Counted from the stretch's first letter, positions 1-8,643 are shown. The stretch is 64,000 bases of DNA from Streptomyces cavernicola (GCF_029968035.1 NZ_JASCIQ010000038.1:21652-85651); one strand, 5' to 3'. Notes: generated by a model from the sequence alone, not told the origin. Numbers and translations are program-made.

Positions 1-149
1 ACAAGGGCAAGGCCCGCAGCACCAAGGAGCGCGCCGCGGGCGACGCCGCCAGCAGCCAGGCCACCGCCGCGAAGAAGGAAGCGGCGCCGCTGTGGAACAG
101 CATCGCCGGCAAGTACGGCCTGACGAAGCACAGTTGGATCCAGCTGTGA
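1..149 (+). CDS. C-terminal fragment of an unidentified protein
   Basis: Only the last 48 codons are inside the window, in the frame ending at the TGA at 147-149. The visible tail is Ala/Lys-rich (KKEAAPLWNSIAGKYGL) and ends HSWIQL. Codons are strongly G/C at the third position, so it is real coding sequence. I do not recognise the family from this fragment. It converges on the substrate-binding lipoprotein gene, leaving about 40 bp between the two stop codons. Confidence 0.6.
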   Translation, partial: KGKARSTKERAAGDAASSQATAAKKEAAPLWNSIAGKYGLTKHSWIQL

Positions 150-191
150 CCGCCCGGCCCTGACGGCTCAGGAGGCCTCCCTCCCGGCAGA

Positions 192-1514
192 TCAGGAGGC
201 CTCTTCCAGCGTCCGCGACACGTCCACCGCGGACTTGCGGGCCGCCACAAGACGCCCGTCGCGCACCACTTGGTACGTCACGTTCGCGTTGACCAGGCGC
301 GGGAACTCACTCGCCGCCACGGTGTCCTCGAAGCGCCAGCTGAGCGTCGGCGTGAGCCCGCCCGTCTCGGCGCGCACCCCGTCGTCGAGCGCCCGCGCCA
401 CCGTCCGCGCGGTCACCTCGCCGTCCCCGAGCGACTCGACGACCTGCCGGAACACGGTGTACGCGATCCACGTCGTCTGCACTCCGGCGTTCGCCGGGTC
501 GATCCGGTGGTCCCCGAAGGCCTCTTCGCGGATCACCTTGCGCATCGGCTCCCAGCGCGGGTCGTCCGCCGCCGGGTACCAACTCGTCACGTACGCGCCC
601 TCGTACGGGCCTGACGCGCCGCCCGTGCGGTCCACCGAGGTCTGGTCGACGCTGCCGAGGACCGAGGAGATCCGCACCTTCTGGTGGTCCTCCTGGGTGC
701 GCCGGAACGAGTCGAAGAAGCTGTCCGTGCGGTCGCCGAGCGCGGCCGTCACACAGCCCTCGCGGGCCTGCTCGGCGGCGCCCTCGCGGCCGAGCGCGGT
801 GGCGACGGAGCGGTCGGCGCCCGCGGCGCTCAGCGCCTGCTCGGCCTGCCGCGTGTAGTCGCCGGAGTCCTCCGCCGCGAGGATGTCCGTGGCGGGCTTC
901 CGATGCCCCTGCGCCAGGCCGGAGTTGAGCAGGCCGGGCAGCAGGTCCCCGGCGAGCGTGTCCGGTCGTACGAGGGAGACGCGCGAGCAGTCCCGGGCCA
1001 GCTGCCGCCCGTTGCCGGCGAGCAGCGCGACGACGCCGCCGTTGACCGGGAACGACATGGGGCTGACGAACTCCTCCTCGGTCAGGCCGTACCCGCCGAT
1101 GTACGGGATGCCCGCGGCCTCCAGCGGGGAGAGGAAGGCCTGCCCGTACTGGCTGTAGGAGCCGACGACGGCGGAGACGTTCTCCTTGACCGCGCGCCGG
1201 GCGCAGTTCGCGGCGCCCACCGAGTCGTTGTGGTCGTTGCAGGTGAGGACCCGGAGCTTGCGTCCGTTCAGGCCGCCGTTCTCGTTGACCCAGCGGGCGT
1301 ACGCGCGCGCCATCGCGGGCATGCCGGGCATGTCGGTCGCCTCGGTCTTGTCGGGCGCCCAGGTCATCACGGTGACGGTCTCGTCGGAGCCCCCCGACGA
1401 CCCGGGGAGCGCGCCGCAGCCGACCGCCGACGACGCGACCGCCGCCAGGGCCGTCACCGTGAGGGCGGAGGTCTTGAGGGGGCGGGGGAGCTTCGAGTGG
1501 CGGCGGACGGTCAT
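192..1514 (-). CDS. ABC-type substrate-binding lipoprotein (Leu/Ile/Val-binding-protein fold)
   Basis: 440 aa from the ATG at 1514. The N-terminus is a lipoprotein signal peptide: basic residues 4-14, hydrophobic residues 16-31, then a lipobox AVGC with lipidated Cys33, followed by a Gly/Ser linker. The mature protein has the features of the periplasmic-binding-protein family 6 (ARAYARWVNENGGLNGRKL, AVVGSYSQYG, GIPYIGGYG), which binds amino-acid-like or amide ligands at the cell surface. No permease or ATPase gene is adjacent, so it is an orphan receptor here. An in-frame open stretch continues upstream for nearly 600 bp but lies opposite the next gene and would bury the signal peptide, so it was not used. 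A GTG two codons upstream is an alternative start. Confidence 0.85.
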   Translation of the reverse strand: MTVRRHSKLPRPLKTSALTVTALAAVASSAVGCGALPGSSGGSDETVTVMTWAPDKTEATDMPGMPAMARAYARWVNENGGLNGRKLRVLTCNDHNDSVGAANCARRAVKENVSAVVGSYSQYGQAFLSPLEAAGIPYIGGYGLTEEEFVSPMSFPVNGGVVALLAGNGRQLARDCSRVSLVRPDTLAGDLLPGLLNSGLAQGHRKPATDILAAEDSGDYTRQAEQALSAAGADRSVATALGREGAAEQAREGCVTAALGDRTDSFFDSFRRTQEDHQKVRISSVLGSVDQTSVDRTGGASGPYEGAYVTSWYPAADDPRWEPMRKVIREEAFGDHRIDPANAGVQTTWIAYTVFRQVVESLGDGEVTARTVARALDDGVRAETGGLTPTLSWRFEDTVAASEFPRLVNANVTYQVVRDGRLVAARKSAVDVSRTLEEAS

Positions 1515-1631
1515 GGTCACGCACCATTCCGGTCGGTCCCTAACCTTTGAGTGATCTTGTCTCAACGGTGGGTGACGTGAAGGTGAACTCCAGGGGTCGG
1601 TCAGGCCGTGCGATCGGGGAACGTACGATCG

Positions 1632-2132
1632 ATGACCGTGCAAAGCTCGGAGAAGTCTTCCCGTCGCGGCCGCCGCTCCTCCACCATGGGCGGCATGCCT
1701 CTGAACGACATGCCGTGGTGGCGCTGGCGCAGCAACGTGCGCTCGGCGCTGCACATGCTCGCGGACCCGGAGTTCCAGCAGACCGTCTGGCTCGCGGGCG
1801 TCGACGGGTACGGGGACGTGACGGACGCGGTCTACCGCCTCGTCGAGGACACGTGGCTCGACAACTGGTCCGCGGAGAAGTACGTGGGGACGATCTTCCG
1901 CGACTCGCAGGAGGCGGCCCTCGTGGACGTCGCCGTGCTGCGGGTGCTGCGGATCATGCACCAGGTCGGCCCCGACGCCCCGGTCTCCGCCTACCTCGGC
2001 CACCACGGCTGGGACGAGGCCGTGCGGGCGGCGCGGGACGCGCATGTGCGGTTGGCCACGAGCGACGGCGAGGACCCGGACGTGCCGCCGCACACGCTTG
2101 AGGTTCTGCGGATCCTCACGACGTCGGCCTAG
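1632..2132 (+). CDS. SCO4402-family conserved Streptomyces protein
   Basis: 166 aa from the ATG at 1632. The core from residue 19 (MGGMPLNDMPWWRWR) through EDTWLDNWSAEKYVGTIF to the C-terminus matches my memory of the small conserved actinobacterial family named after SCO4402, which sits beside purU in S. coelicolor as it does here. The function is unknown. The protein is soluble and acidic, with no signal peptide or membrane segment. The start is uncertain: ATG codons at 1632, 1686 and 1695 are all in frame and none has a strong ribosome binding site. It is divergent from the lipoprotein gene and about 70 bp upstream of purU. Confidence 0.75.
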   Translation: MTVQSSEKSSRRGRRSSTMGGMPLNDMPWWRWRSNVRSALHMLADPEFQQTVWLAGVDGYGDVTDAVYRLVEDTWLDNWSAEKYVGTIFRDSQEAALVDVAVLRVLRIMHQVGPDAPVSAYLGHHGWDEAVRAARDAHVRLATSDGEDPDVPPHTLEVLRILTTSA

Positions 2133-2200
2133 TCACCGTCGGACCGGAGGGCCCCCGGCACCGGGGTGCGGCCCAGCAGCGGGCAGGTAGCCTTCGCGGT

Positions 2201-3073
2201 ATGACCGCACAGCCCGACACCCCCGTCGCCGACCAGTACGTCCTCACGCTGTCCTGCCCCGACAAGCAGGGCATCGTGCACGCCGTGTCCAGCTATCTGT
2301 TCATGACCGGCTGCAACATCGAGGACAGCCAGCAGTTCGGCGACCACGACACCGGGCTGTTCTTCATGCGGGTGCACTTCTCCGCCGAGGCCGTGAGCGC
2401 CGAGAAGCTGCGCGCCAGCTTCGCCGCCGTCGGCGACTCCTTCCACATGGACTGGCAGATCCACCGGGCCGACGAGAAGATGCGCATCGTCCTGATGGTC
2501 TCCAAGTTCGGGCACTGCCTGAACGACCTGCTGTTCCGGGCCCGTACCGGCGCCCTGCCCGTGGAGATCGCCGCCGTGGTCTCGAACCACACGGACTTCG
2601 CCGAGCTCGTGGGCTCGTACGACATCCCCTTCCACCACATTCCGGTGACGAAGGAGAACAAGGCCGAGGCCGAGGCGCAACTGCTCGATCTGGTCCGCAG
2701 GGAGAACGTCGAGCTGGTCGTCCTCGCCCGCTACATGCAGGTGCTTTCGGACGACCTGTGCAAGGCGCTCAGCGGCCGGATCATCAACATCCACCACTCG
2801 TTCCTGCCGAGCTTCAAGGGTGCCAAGCCCTACCACCAGGCGCATGCGCGTGGTGTGAAGCTGATCGGCGCGACCGCTCACTATGTGACGGCCGACCTCG
2901 ACGAGGGCCCGATCATCGAGCAGGAAGTCGAGCGCGTCGGCCACGAGGTCACGCCGCAGCAGCTCGTCGCCGTCGGCCGGGACGTGGAGTGCCAGGCGCT
3001 CGCCCGCGCCGTGAAGTGGCACAGCGAGCGCCGCGTCCTCCTCAACGGCCGCCGCACGGTCGTCTTCGCGTAA
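2201..3073 (+). CDS. purU: Formyltetrahydrofolate deformylase
   Basis: 290 aa, the usual length. It hydrolyses 10-formyl-tetrahydrofolate to formate and tetrahydrofolate, balancing one-carbon pools and supplying formate for purine synthesis. Residues about 12-90 form an ACT regulatory domain (YVLTLSCPDKQGIVHAVS). Residues about 95-290 form the formyl-transferase-fold catalytic domain. The catalytic triad expected for this family is present: Asn196 and His198 in IINIHHSFLPSFKGAKPY and Asp234 in VTADLDEGPII. The gene ends just before a run of 10-bp tandem repeats that separates it from the convergent anti-sigma gene. Confidence 0.95.
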   Translation: MTAQPDTPVADQYVLTLSCPDKQGIVHAVSSYLFMTGCNIEDSQQFGDHDTGLFFMRVHFSAEAVSAEKLRASFAAVGDSFHMDWQIHRADEKMRIVLMVSKFGHCLNDLLFRARTGALPVEIAAVVSNHTDFAELVGSYDIPFHHIPVTKENKAEAEAQLLDLVRRENVELVVLARYMQVLSDDLCKALSGRIINIHHSFLPSFKGAKPYHQAHARGVKLIGATAHYVTADLDEGPIIEQEVERVGHEVTPQQLVAVGRDVECQALARAVKWHSERRVLLNGRRTVVFA

Positions 3074-3080
3074 GCCTTTT

Positions 3081-3120
3081 CGTACGGCTTCGTACGGCTT
3101 CGTACGGCTTCGTAGGGCTT
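3081..3120. repeat. Four 10-bp tandem repeats between convergent genes
   Basis: The unit CGTACGGCTT occurs three times perfectly and a fourth time with one change (CGTAGGGCTT). The array begins 7 bp after the purU stop codon and ends 10 bp before the end of the anti-sigma gene on the other strand. The first half of each unit, CGTACG, is itself palindromic. It may serve as a terminator region or simply be slippage. Confidence 0.85.
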
Positions 3121-3130
3121 TGTGCGGCGG

Positions 3131-4597
3131 CTACATCCGGCTGAGTGAGGCCGCCGCGGACAGCACGTCCCGGATCGCCTCGCGGTCGCCGTCCTGCCCG
3201 GCCGCGGCGTCCTCGGGCGGTACGTGTCCGGCGGCGAGGCGGCAGAACTCCACGCAGTCCAGGGCGACATGGGCCACTTCGTGCTCCGCGGTGGCGACCG
3301 CTCCCGGTGAGTCGAGCGGGATCAGCCACTCGCCGCCGCCGTGCCCCTCGACCTCAAGGCGCAGGCTGCGCCCGGGTGTTCCGGCCGCGACCAGCTCCTT
3401 CGCCGGCGTGGCCAGGCCCGACCTGCGCCGCTCGGCGAGCGCGCCGGGCAGCATGCGGGCGGCGAGGTCGATCATCCGGTTGAGGTGGCGGGGCGCGGGC
3501 GGTTTGTACGGGTAGTCGACCGCGTCCGCGATGTCGTCCGCGTGCAGCCAGCATTCGAAGGCGCGGTCGAGCATGGAGTCCCGCAGGGGCAGCGTGAACT
3601 CGCCGTAGGGCACGGCCAGTTCGGCGGAGCCGCCGCCCGCGAAGGACACGGTTCTGATGATGGTGTGGCTCTGCTCCCGCCACGGCAGCCGCATGGCGCG
3701 GGTGGGCGGGAACCGGGACGCGTTCCAGTACGCATCGGTGCGGGCGGTGGGTGAGCTGTCGACGAGGAGGGCGCGGGCGGCCTCGGGTAGCGGGTCCTCC
3801 AGGCCGAGGGTGGTGGCGACCAGGCCGTCGACCGTGAGGAGGTGCGCGATGACTCCGGCGACGGTGGTGCGACGGCTCGTGGGACGGTCCTCCTCGTACC
3901 ACTTGAGGCGGACCGGGGCGTGCCATTCGCCGTTGCCGAAGTCCTTGAGCAGGGCGTCGAGCCGGGCGGTCTCGGCGTCGTAGGGCGCGGCCCAGTCGGG
4001 GACCGGTATGCGGGGCGGGCGGCGGTCGAGGCAGTTGGTGAGGACGCGGGAGCGCAGGCCCGGGTCGAGGTCGAGGCTCTCCTCGGGGTGCAGCAGGCCG
4101 ACGGCGTCGCGCAGCCGCAGCGCCTCGTCCGCGCAGGCGCCGCAGCTGCCGAGGTGCAGCTCGACGGCGGCGGCCTCCTCGGCGGAGCAGGCGGTGAGCG
4201 CCCAGGCGCCGAGCAGGGACTTGAGGACCTTGTGTTCGAGCACGGGCGGCGGGGTGGGAGCGGGCGCGGCGGGGAGCGGCGGCGGGTCGGGCAGGGGGCG
4301 GCCGGTGTCCTCTATCGAGCTGCGCGGTGGCGGTATGCGCAGGCCACCGCCGCGCGCGGGCCGTTCACCGGGGCGCTCGCCGGTGTCCTGGCCCGGCACG
4401 CCCGGCACGCCCGGCACTGCCCCCGGGGCGTCTTCGGCGAGGGCGCCGCCGGTGGCGACGTCCTCGTCCGTGCGGCCGTGGCAGGGGTCGCTCTCGCCGT
4501 GCCGGTCCTGTCGATCGTGCCGGTCCTGTCGGTCGTGACCTTCGCAACCCTCGTGGCCTTCGTGGCCGTCGTCCGGCTCGAAGGGGTCGGCGTTCAC
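3131..4597 (-). CDS. Zinc-finger anti-sigma-like protein fused to a mycothiol-isomerase-like (MDMPI) domain
   Basis: 488 aa from a GTG at 4597. Residues 1-60 are low complexity and rich in His, Asp, Glu and Cys (HEGHEGCEGHDRQD). Near residues 125-175 there is a zf-HC2 anti-sigma zinc-finger motif, H-x3-C-x2-C in VELHLGSCGACADE. From about residue 200 on, the protein looks like the DinB/MDMPI maleylpyruvate-isomerase fold, including a helix with HxxxVDGLVATTLG and the segment FECWLHADDIADAVDYPY. Its start overlaps the sigma-factor stop by 4 bp (GTGA), indicating translational coupling and a sigma/anti-sigma pair. No membrane segment is visible, so it should be cytoplasmic and possibly redox- or thiol-responsive (inference). 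Confidence 0.8.
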   Translation of the reverse strand: MNADPFEPDDGHEGHEGCEGHDRQDRHDRQDRHGESDPCHGRTDEDVATGGALAEDAPGAVPGVPGVPGQDTGERPGERPARGGGLRIPPPRSSIEDTGRPLPDPPPLPAAPAPTPPPVLEHKVLKSLLGAWALTACSAEEAAAVELHLGSCGACADEALRLRDAVGLLHPEESLDLDPGLRSRVLTNCLDRRPPRIPVPDWAAPYDAETARLDALLKDFGNGEWHAPVRLKWYEEDRPTSRRTTVAGVIAHLLTVDGLVATTLGLEDPLPEAARALLVDSSPTARTDAYWNASRFPPTRAMRLPWREQSHTIIRTVSFAGGGSAELAVPYGEFTLPLRDSMLDRAFECWLHADDIADAVDYPYKPPAPRHLNRMIDLAARMLPGALAERRRSGLATPAKELVAAGTPGRSLRLEVEGHGGGEWLIPLDSPGAVATAEHEVAHVALDCVEFCRLAAGHVPPEDAAAGQDGDREAIRDVLSAAASLSRM

Positions 4598-5175
4598 AGT
4601 GCGCTCCCGTAGCCGGGCGGAGGGGCGGCGGCCGGCCGCTGTTCGTTCGCCGTGGACAGGAGCTGGAGGCCGAGGCGCAGCCGGCGCCGGGCCTCGTCCT
4701 CGGTCACGCCGAGGTCGGCGGCGGTCTGGCGGTAGTCCCGCCGCTGGAAGTAGGCGAGCTCGAGGGCGGCGCGCAGCGGGGCGGGCATCGACGTCACGAT
4801 GTAGTCCGCGCGGGCGGCGACGGAGGCTCGGCGGACCTTCTGCTCCATGTCCTCCGTGGTGCCCTGGCCGCCGTCGGCGAGGGCCGCGGTCTCGGTCTGC
4901 CGCAGCCGCGACACCGCGTACCGGTGCGTGAGGCTTGCGACCCAGGAGCGCAGGGAGCCCTTCTTCGGGTCGTACTCCTCGGGGTTCTCCCAGACGTGGG
5001 CGAAGACCTCGCGGGTGACCCGGTCCGCCGCCGCGTCGTCGTCGAGCACGCGGTGGGCGAGGCTGTGCACGAGGGAGGCCAGCCTGTCGTAGAGCTCGCC
5101 GAGCGCGGCCGCCTCACCGCGTGCGAGCCGCTGCTGCATCTTGCGGTCCCAGCGGGGCGGTGCGTCCTTCGCCAT
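4594..5175 (-). CDS. ECF-type RNA polymerase sigma factor
   Basis: 193 aa from the ATG at 5175, preceded by a good ribosome binding site (GGAGG about 10 bp upstream). Region 2 is at about residues 20-90: YDRLASLVHSLAHRVLDD, then AADRVTREVFAHVWENP and the DNA-melting segment KKGSLRSWVASLTHRYAV. Region 4 is at about 120-175: MPAPLRAALELAYFQRRDYRQTAADLGVTEDEARRRL, a sigma-70 r4 helix-turn-helix. It presumably directs polymerase to a small stress or envelope regulon and is held by the coupled zinc-finger protein downstream. The C-terminal Pro/Ala tail is short. An upstream in-frame extension to 5253 lacks a ribosome binding site. Confidence 0.88.
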   Translation of the reverse strand: MAKDAPPRWDRKMQQRLARGEAAALGELYDRLASLVHSLAHRVLDDDAAADRVTREVFAHVWENPEEYDPKKGSLRSWVASLTHRYAVSRLRQTETAALADGGQGTTEDMEQKVRRASVAARADYIVTSMPAPLRAALELAYFQRRDYRQTAADLGVTEDEARRRLRLGLQLLSTANEQRPAAAPPPGYGSAL

Positions 5176-5622
5176 GTGGCCCCCTCCTGCCGTGGCACGA
5201 CCGTACCTTCGCGAACCCTCCATCGAATGTAGTGCCAGCCACCGACAACGCACCTCGGTTTACGGCAACGCGAGGCACGGACCGGGTGCGGATGGTAGTG
5301 AATCGGTCACGCTGCGCTGGGAGTTACGTCGAAATCCGTTGAAGTGCGTTGAGCGAACCGGATCGACGTAGATCGAATCGGTGCATATGTGATAGGCCTG
5401 CAGGATGGCCTGTTGTTCAGGTGAGGTGTTTTACGGGGGAGTGGCGGGGCAACCGCGAAGCAGGGAAGCGTAAGCCGGGCTTCCGGATGTGGCCGATGTG
5501 GCCGATGTGGCTGATGCGGTCATGATGGGCCGAAGGTCATGGCCGAAGGCTGCGGCCGAAGGTCGTGAACCGGAACCGGAACCGTACGCGGCGTACGAGT
5601 GGAACGAGAGGCGGCGTGGCGG
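5176..5622. other. 447-bp gene-free divergent promoter region with short repeats
   Basis: The region lies between the leftward sigma-factor gene and the rightward STAS gene. It is less GC-rich than its surroundings at about 5330-5440. It holds clustered short repeats at about 5485-5587: GATGTGGCC three times in tandem, GGCCGAAGG three times, and GAACCG three times. No convincing open reading frame was found. Promoters for both flanking genes must lie here, but I cannot assign a sigma-factor consensus with confidence. Confidence 0.5.
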
Positions 5623-5997
5623 ATGGCGCTCAAAGTGACCGATGGCGATCAGGGCGGCTGGGCCGTCATCCAGGTCAGCGGTGAGATGGACCTGGTGACG
5701 TCGCCGATCGTGCGCCAGCGCGTCCACGACGCCGTGGCCGACGGCCGCCGCAGCCTCGTCCTCGACCTCTCCGAGGTCCTCTTCTGCGACTCGTCCGGCG
5801 TCGGCGTGCTCATAGCCACCCGCCGCCTCATCCGCTCCTGCCGCGGCCGGCTCCGGCTGATCCTGCCCGCGCAGGGCGCGGAGGACGGCTCGCACGTCAA
5901 CCGTGTCCTCGCGGCACTCGGCGTCCGCCGCCTCTTCGAGGTCTTCCCGGACCTGGGCTCGGCGGTCGACGAGGAGGCCTCGCCGCTCTCGGCGTGA
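5623..5997 (+). CDS. STAS-domain anti-sigma-factor antagonist
   Basis: 124 aa from ATG 5623. The whole protein is one STAS domain: WAVIQVSGEMDLVTSPIV, then LVLDLSEVLFCDSSGVGVLI, which carries the phosphorylatable serine of this family in DSSGVG. Family members (SpoIIAA, RsbV, BldG type) release a sigma factor by binding its HATPase-type anti-sigma kinase when unphosphorylated. Two HATPase_c_2 proteins are encoded elsewhere in this window, but no partner is adjacent. A GTG at 5599 would add eight residues before the domain; MALKV is the more family-like beginning. Confidence 0.88.
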   Translation: MALKVTDGDQGGWAVIQVSGEMDLVTSPIVRQRVHDAVADGRRSLVLDLSEVLFCDSSGVGVLIATRRLIRSCRGRLRLILPAQGAEDGSHVNRVLAALGVRRLFEVFPDLGSAVDEEASPLSA

Positions 5998-6250
5998 TCC
6001 CGACCGATCAGGGATCGCTACAGGCCTGCGCACGCTGCGAGTACCAGGAGAACCTGGTCACCGGAGAAATGGTCAGCAGGGTCCGGGAGTGTCTCAGCGC
6101 CGAGGCACCGATCAGGTCGCGGAATCTCACCGGTCTTGATACAAGCCGAGGTGAAGCTGACACTTTGGGGGCCCGGCGGGCGTCCGGCGTCGTACGCTCC
6201 GTCGTGAACGCAGTGGAACGCACCGCACCCATGTGATCAGTGAGGCCGAG

Positions 6251-6769
6251 ATGGACAGCGCAGAGTACGAGCGCAAGATCGCCGCCCGATTCGCGAGCTT
6301 CGACCAGGACGGCAACGGCTACATCGACCGCGAGGACTTCAGCGGCGCCGCGAAGGCGCTCCTCGCCGAGTTCGGGACGACCGCGCGGTGCGACAAGGGG
6401 CAGGCGCTGTACGCCGGGGCCGAGGCGTTCTGGCAGGGCATGGCCGGGATCGCCGATGTCGACGGGGACCAGCGGGTGACCCGCGAGGAGTTCGTGACCG
6501 GGGCCGTGAAGCGGCTGCGCGACAGCCCGCAACGGTTCGCCGAGATCGCGCGGCCGTTCCTGAAGGCCGCGATCGCCGTCGCCGACGAGGACGGCAAGGG
6601 CGCCACCCCGAAGTCCGCCGAGCGCGTCCTGAAGGTCCTCGGCGCCGAGGCGCAGACCGCCGCCGCGGCCGCCTCGGCCCTGGACACCGACGGGGACGGC
6701 CGGATCTCCGAGGACGAGATCCTCACCGCCTTCGCCGCCTACTTCACGACCCCGGCCCCGGACGCCTGA
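6251..6769 (+). CDS. EF-hand calcium-binding protein (calerythrin-like)
   Basis: 172 aa with four EF-hand positions. Loop 1 is DQDGNGYIDRED, loop 2 is DVDGDQRVTREE, loop 3 is DEDGKGATPKSA and loop 4 is DTDGDGRISEDE. Loop 3 lacks the acidic residue at position 12 and is probably non-binding; the other three keep the Asp ligands. The protein is soluble, acidic and has no export signal, matching the calerythrin-type cytoplasmic calcium buffer or sensor family of actinobacteria. Start chosen at MDSAEYERKIAARF with GAGG just upstream; a GTG at 6233 adds six residues. Confidence 0.88.
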   Translation: MDSAEYERKIAARFASFDQDGNGYIDREDFSGAAKALLAEFGTTARCDKGQALYAGAEAFWQGMAGIADVDGDQRVTREEFVTGAVKRLRDSPQRFAEIARPFLKAAIAVADEDGKGATPKSAERVLKVLGAEAQTAAAAASALDTDGDGRISEDEILTAFAAYFTTPAPDA

Positions 6770-6981
6770 GCCCCTGCGGGGCGAGCAGCAGGGAGCCGCA
6801 CGGCGCCATCCCCGGCCGAGCCGCCTCCGCGTACGTCACGAGCCCCGCGCCCGGCGAGCAAGCAAGACGCCTCGCCGGGCCCCGGGCCCGCGCCCGCGTC
6901 TGTCCGAGCCGCGGCGGGGCGGGTAGACGGACGGGAGCGGTCGGGCAGCAGCCCCGGCGAGCATGCAAGAGCAAGCGCCCC

Positions 6982-8529
6982 TCACGCATACCGTTCGCGC
7001 AGCTTGTACTTGAGTACTTTGCGCAAGGTCTCGTTGCGGGGGAGGGCCTCCAGCACCTCCAGTTGTTCCGGGAGTTTGTGGGTGGAGAGGCCTGCCTCGC
7101 GCAGGTAGGACGTGACCTCGGGCAGGGTCAACGCACGTGCGCCCGGCGGGAGTTCGAGTACCGCGCAGACTCGTTCGCCGCGTTCCGGGTCCGGTAGGCC
7201 GATGACCGCGGCCTCGCCCACCGCGGGGTGGGCGTGCAGCAGGTCCTCGATCTCCTTCGCCGAGATGTTCTCGCCCTTGCGGATGATCACGTCCTTCGCC
7301 CGTCCGGTGAGGACCAGATGGCCGCTCTCCCGCACATGCCCCAGGTCGCCCGTGATCAGGAAGCCGTCCGCGTCGAAGGCCGCCGCCGACTGGGACGGCT
7401 CCAGGTAGCCCTGGCAGACCGCCTCGCCGCGCAGCCGCACCTCCCCGTCGACCCCCGCGGGCAGCGGCTTGCCCTCGGCGTCCGTGATGCGGATCTCCAT
7501 CGTGGCCGGGGGGCGGCCCTCCGTGCCGGCGAGGTTCTCCGGGGTGTCGTCCGGGGCGCCCATGGTGATCATGGGGACCTCCGTCATGCCGTACCCGTGG
7601 GTGAGCCGGCAGCCCATCTCGCGTACGACCGCGTGGTAGAGCTCCGGGGGCTTGGGGGCGCCGCCGCCCGCGAGGAGGCGCAGGCTCGGGATCAGCTTGC
7701 GGGACGGGTCCTTGCGCTGTTCGGCGAGGAACATGGAGTAGAAGGCCGTGGAGCCGCCCGCCGTGGTGACCCCGTGGCGGCGGTAGCCGTCGAGCGCGTC
7801 CGGCAGCGCGAACTTCTCGAAGAGCGCCGCGGGGAAGCCGTACAGGAGCAGCATGACCAGGTAGTCCGGGCCGCCTATGTGCGCGAAGGGGAAGGCCATC
7901 GAGCCCACGTCCGCCGAGGTCAGGCGCAGCGCGTGGGCCAGGCAGGAGCCGCCCGCGATCAGTGAGCGGTCGGTGTGCAGGACGCCCTTGGGGTCGGAGG
8001 TCGTGCCGGAGGTCCAGTAGATCCAGCGGACGTCCGTGCCGTTCGCGGGCGGTGCGGGCAGTACGGCGGGGTCCGCCTCGGGGAGGTCCGCGTACGCCTC
8101 GAAGACGCCGCGGGCGCCGAGGCGGTGGGCCATCTCCGTGTGGTCGTGGCCGCGCCACACCCCGGGAGTCGCGAAGAACTCGGCCTTGGACTCGCGCAGC
8201 GCGAAGCCGACCTCCTTGTCGCGGTAGAAGGGGATGACGGGGGACTGGATCGCGCCGAGCCGGGCCAGGGCCGCCGTGAGGAGCACCGTCTCGATGCGGG
8301 TGGGCAGTTGCCAGGCGACGACCGTGCCGGGGCGCACACCCTGCTCGTAAAGGCCGGCCGCGACGCGTTCCGCGCGCTCGCGCAGCTCGCTGAAGGTCAG
8401 GGTGCGGTCGTCGGCCGGGTCCGCCTCCGCCTGGATCAACACCGTGCGGTCCGGGGTGAGTTCGGCGCGGCGCCGGATCAGTTCCCACAGGGTCGGGGAC
8501 TCGCCCAGTTCGTGTGCCGTTTCCCGCAT
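6982..8529 (-). CDS. AMP-dependent acyl-CoA ligase (cyclohexanecarboxylate/fatty-acid type)
   Basis: 515 aa. It activates a carboxylic acid via an acyl-adenylate to its CoA thioester. The P-loop-like AMP-binding signature is YWTSGTTSDPKGVLHT (about residues 172-187). The A5 motif is THGYGMTEVP, the A7 motif is DADGFLITGDLG, and A10 lies near LPRNETLRKVLKYKL with the catalytic lysine. The substrate is not deducible beyond a medium or alicyclic acid. It is divergent from the amidohydrolase / dehydrogenase operon, and the shared operator palindrome lies 23 bp upstream of its start codon, so it is probably the ligase of the same pathway. Confidence 0.9.
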   Translation of the reverse strand: MRETAHELGESPTLWELIRRRAELTPDRTVLIQAEADPADDRTLTFSELRERAERVAAGLYEQGVRPGTVVAWQLPTRIETVLLTAALARLGAIQSPVIPFYRDKEVGFALRESKAEFFATPGVWRGHDHTEMAHRLGARGVFEAYADLPEADPAVLPAPPANGTDVRWIYWTSGTTSDPKGVLHTDRSLIAGGSCLAHALRLTSADVGSMAFPFAHIGGPDYLVMLLLYGFPAALFEKFALPDALDGYRRHGVTTAGGSTAFYSMFLAEQRKDPSRKLIPSLRLLAGGGAPKPPELYHAVVREMGCRLTHGYGMTEVPMITMGAPDDTPENLAGTEGRPPATMEIRITDAEGKPLPAGVDGEVRLRGEAVCQGYLEPSQSAAAFDADGFLITGDLGHVRESGHLVLTGRAKDVIIRKGENISAKEIEDLLHAHPAVGEAAVIGLPDPERGERVCAVLELPPGARALTLPEVTSYLREAGLSTHKLPEQLEVLEALPRNETLRKVLKYKLRERYA

Positions 8530-8551
8530 GCCGGCCTCCCCATCACTCCAG

Positions 8552-8566
8552 CTGACGATCTGTCAG
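8552..8566. promoter_or_regulatory. Operator palindrome CTGAC-N5-GTCAG
   Basis: Reads CTGACGATCTGTCAG with perfect 5-bp arms. It lies 23 bp upstream of the acyl-CoA ligase start at 8529, where a repressor would cover the promoter or transcription start. One of eleven matching intergenic sites in the window. Confidence 0.75.
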
Positions 8567-8628
8567 ATCGAGGCAGAGCGTAGGCGTCACCGCCTTGTCG
8601 GTCCAGAGGTCCGGGGGCTAGCCTCTTT

Positions 8629-8643
8629 CTGACGACCCATCAG
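8629..8643. promoter_or_regulatory. Operator palindrome, second site of a divergent promoter
   Basis: Reads CTGACGACCCATCAG; with flanking T and A the arms are TCTGA/TCAGA. It is 52 bp upstream of the amidohydrolase start. An extra half-site GTCAGAT follows at 8654-8660. It probably controls the rightward amidohydrolase / dehydrogenase operon. Confidence 0.7.

Noticed and set aside
1515..2093. In-frame extension of the substrate-binding lipoprotein upstream of ATG 1514
   Set aside because: It runs antisense to the SCO4402-family gene, is Arg/His/Pro-rich, and would bury the clear lipoprotein signal peptide.
6836..8488. Long open frames in other phases within the acyl-CoA ligase and similar overlapping frames elsewhere
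   Set aside because: High GC leaves alternative frames open; translations are Arg/Pro/Gly/Ala-rich without domains, and real family proteins occupy the other phase.
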